This document shows, piece after piece, positions 45,429 through 47,347 of a DNA stretch of 47,347 bases. The number at the start of each line of letters is the position of its first letter. Positions within the stretch are counted from its first letter, which is position 1. Below the pieces are notes generated by a model. It saw only the letters and a program-made list of their open reading frames with translations. It did no database searches and was not told the DNA's origin. Origin of the DNA: Bifidobacterium breve (lineage in GTDB: Bacteria > Actinomycetota > Acidimicrobiia > IMCC26256 > JAENVU01); contig CAMBEL010000012.1 in NCBI GenBank assembly GCA_945865605.1, positions 1 through 47,347 of the forward strand, read 5' to 3'. Made by a program: the position numbers and the translations under genes.

Positions 45429-46312
45429 ATGGTCTTCTAGTTGTCGACAAGCCTGCAGGGTGGACCAGTCACGACGTAGTCGCAAAGTTGCGCGGCGTGC
45501 TGCATCAGAAGCGCGTTGGTCATGCCGGCACGCTTGACCCGGATGCCACAGGAGTTCTATTGGTTGGTCTCGGTCGCGCGACTCGCCTATTGCGTTTCTT
45601 GCAGGAAACCACGAAGGAATACACCGGTGTAGTCGCGTTTGGCGTCGCGACCGACTCGCTGGATGCTTCTGGGACGGTCCTGGTCAGGGAGGCGATGCCG
45701 GTGCATCGCGATGAAGTAGAGGCTGCATCGAAGCAATTTCTTGGCGACATCCTGCAGGTTCCACCTATGGTTTCAGCGCTCAAGGTAGAGGGGCGACGCT
45801 TGTATGAGATCGCGCGTGAAGGGAAAGAAGTTGAGCGCGTTGCGCGCCCGGTGCGCATAGATCGGTTCGACGTAGAGGAGTTTGAAGATGGACCATTTCC
45901 TAGAGCGACGGTAAGGATCGAATGTTCGAGCGGTACTTACATCCGCTCGCTCGCAGCCGATCTTGGGGAAGCGCTAGGGGGAAGCGCGCATCTAGCCGGA
46001 CTGCGCCGTGATCGCGTTGGATCCTTCACGCTCGCCGAATCACACACGTTGGAGCGCATAGAAACTGAATACGAATCACTCGTCCTTACCCCGGCAGAAG
46101 CGATGCGCGCGCTTCCGGCTATCCAAGTGGATGACGAGATTGCGCACGCGGCTGGACACGGAACCGTTTTTACAGAAACTGCGCTACCGATTCAAACGGA
46201 TGGCCCGTTCTCATTGATTGGATCGGACGGGTCCCTTGTGGCCGTGTACGAACGGGTCGCGGCCCGCCTCAAACCGCTTGTAGTTCTTAGCGTTGTTGAG
46301 GGACCGGCTTGA
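45419..46312 (+). CDS. truB: tRNA pseudouridine(55) synthase TruB
   Basis: [58 protein letters not shown]; GTG start inside the last full repeat unit. Confidence 0.96.
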   Translation: [297 protein letters not shown]

Positions 46313-47295
46313 CGGGGCAGAATGGCAGGGTGCCGCTCACCCGAATCGCTAGAGCGACGCCCCAAGACAACACGCCACTGAGTGCGGGAAGCGTCGTAAC
46401 GATTGGCGCGTACGACGGTCTCCATCTGGGACACCAAGAGGTGTTGCGGCTTGTAAGGGATTTGGCCGACGCGCGCGGACTCGATGCCGTAGCCGTCACC
46501 TTCGATCGTCACCCCGCTCAAGTCGTTCGTCCAGATTCTGCACCATTGTCGTTGACGACACTCGAACAGAAACTCGAACTCCTCGTTGGGGCCGAGTTGC
46601 TTGATCTCGTTTGTGTGCTTCCCTTCGATCGCGCCAGAAGTGAGGAGACGGCATCGGATTTCGTTAACTCGGTTCTCGTCGGGCTTCTTGGCGCTCGGAT
46701 GGTTGTTGTCGGGGCCGACTTTCACTTCGGACACAAACGTGAAGGGAACGTCAGCTTCTTGGAGCGTTTGGGTGCGGATCTCGGTTTCGAGGTTCTTGGG
46801 CTCGGACTCATCGCACCCGAAACGGATCCGTTGCATGTTCCGTATTCATCGACCAATGTTCGGACAGCGCTCGTTGCAGGGGACGTAGAAGGTGCGGCCT
46901 TGCTCCTTGGGCGGCTCCACGAGGTGCGGGGAATGGTTGTCGTAGGCGATCGGCGGGGGAGAGAACTCGGCTTCCCTACCGCCAATATTGCGCTTCCCAT
47001 AGATACATGTCTTCCTGCTGACGGCATCTACGCGGGACATTTCCGTGGGAGCGACGGAGACTGGAGGAATTGCGTCATCTCTCTGGGAAGAAGGCCGACG
47101 TTCTATGAAGAAGGCGCTGAATTGCTTCTCGAGGCGTACTTGCTGGACTTCGATGGGGATTTGTATGGACAAGAGGTAGCGGTCCGATTTCTAAGCAAGA
47201 TCCGTGACCAAGAGCGGTTCGAATCGACCGAAGCACTAATAGAAGCGATCAATTCCGACTGCGATCAGGCGCGGCTCGCACTTAGCCGCCCATAG
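46309..47295 (+). CDS. ribF: Bifunctional riboflavin kinase/FAD synthetase
   Basis: VVTIGAYDGLHLGHQEVLR, VVVGADFHFGHKREG, SSTNVRTALVAGDVEGAALLLGR, GRELGFPTANIALP; TTG 46309 or GTG 46330 start. Confidence 0.94.
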   Translation: MTGQNGRVPLTRIARATPQDNTPLSAGSVVTIGAYDGLHLGHQEVLRLVRDLADARGLDAVAVTFDRHPAQVVRPDSAPLSLTTLEQKLELLVGAELLDLVCVLPFDRARSEETASDFVNSVLVGLLGARMVVVGADFHFGHKREGNVSFLERLGADLGFEVLGLGLIAPETDPLHVPYSSTNVRTALVAGDVEGAALLLGRLHEVRGMVVVGDRRGRELGFPTANIALPIDTCLPADGIYAGHFRGSDGDWRNCVISLGRRPTFYEEGAELLLEAYLLDFDGDLYGQEVAVRFLSKIRDQERFESTEALIEAINSDCDQARLALSRP

Positions 47296-47307
47296 AACAT
47301 ATGGGCG
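47287..47307 (+). terminator. Inverted repeat CGCCCATA gaaca TATGGGCG overlapping the ribF stop; possible non-canonical terminator
   Basis: Perfect 8-bp stem, 5-nt loop; no following T-tract. Confidence 0.4.
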
Positions 47308-47347
47308 CCCTGCCCGTCCGGAGGGAAGATTTTGGGGGGTCCGTGTT

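Noticed and set aside
46273-46312. TruB C-terminal peptide [13 protein letters not shown] resembling peptides encoded by dispersed palindromic repeats in some genomes
   Set aside because: Nucleotide sequence does not match a repeat, and the position fits a normal TruB C-terminal strand; no second copy seen in the window

Overview
This 47.3 kb window is a gene-dense, mostly + strand chromosomal segment from an actinobacterium. Gene order and codon bias suggest Acidimicrobiia-like affinity, which is an inference and untested. It is largely housekeeping: rsmD(partial)-coaD-DivIVA-like-DUF177-rpmF-plsX-acpP-rnc-mutM-smc-mscS-like-ftsY-ffh-rpsP-khpA-rimM-trmD-rplS-DUF2469-yraN, then a small Zn-ribbon-like gene (-), an enoyl-CoA hydratase, dprA/comM (-), xerC, a FliA/WhiG sigma factor, a secreted M23-peptidase/alpha-beta-hydrolase fusion, a PQQ-type beta-propeller protein, rpsB-tsf-pyrH-frr-cdsA-dxr-rseP-ispG, gatD/murT (-), cysH/sulfite reductase (-), and proS-rimP-nusA-infB-rbfA-nrnA-truB-ribF. 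No CRISPR array, prophage, transposon, rRNA or tRNA was recognised, and I saw no obvious novel multi-gene system. The leads most worth a second look are: (1) a 14-bp tandem repeat between nrnA and truB that reads as a chain of 5-codon GTG mini-ORFs, each joined to the next by a GTGA overlap, with the last GTG starting truB; (2) a sulfite reductase whose two pseudo-symmetric halves both keep a complete C-X5-C...C-X3-C siroheme/[4Fe-4S] motif; (3) a secreted M23 + serine-hydrolase fusion beside the WhiG-type sigma gene; (4) a structured leader with a short uORF upstream of the sulfite reductase; (5) several candidate leaderless GTG/ATG starts. All calls are from reading the sequence. No database search was run.
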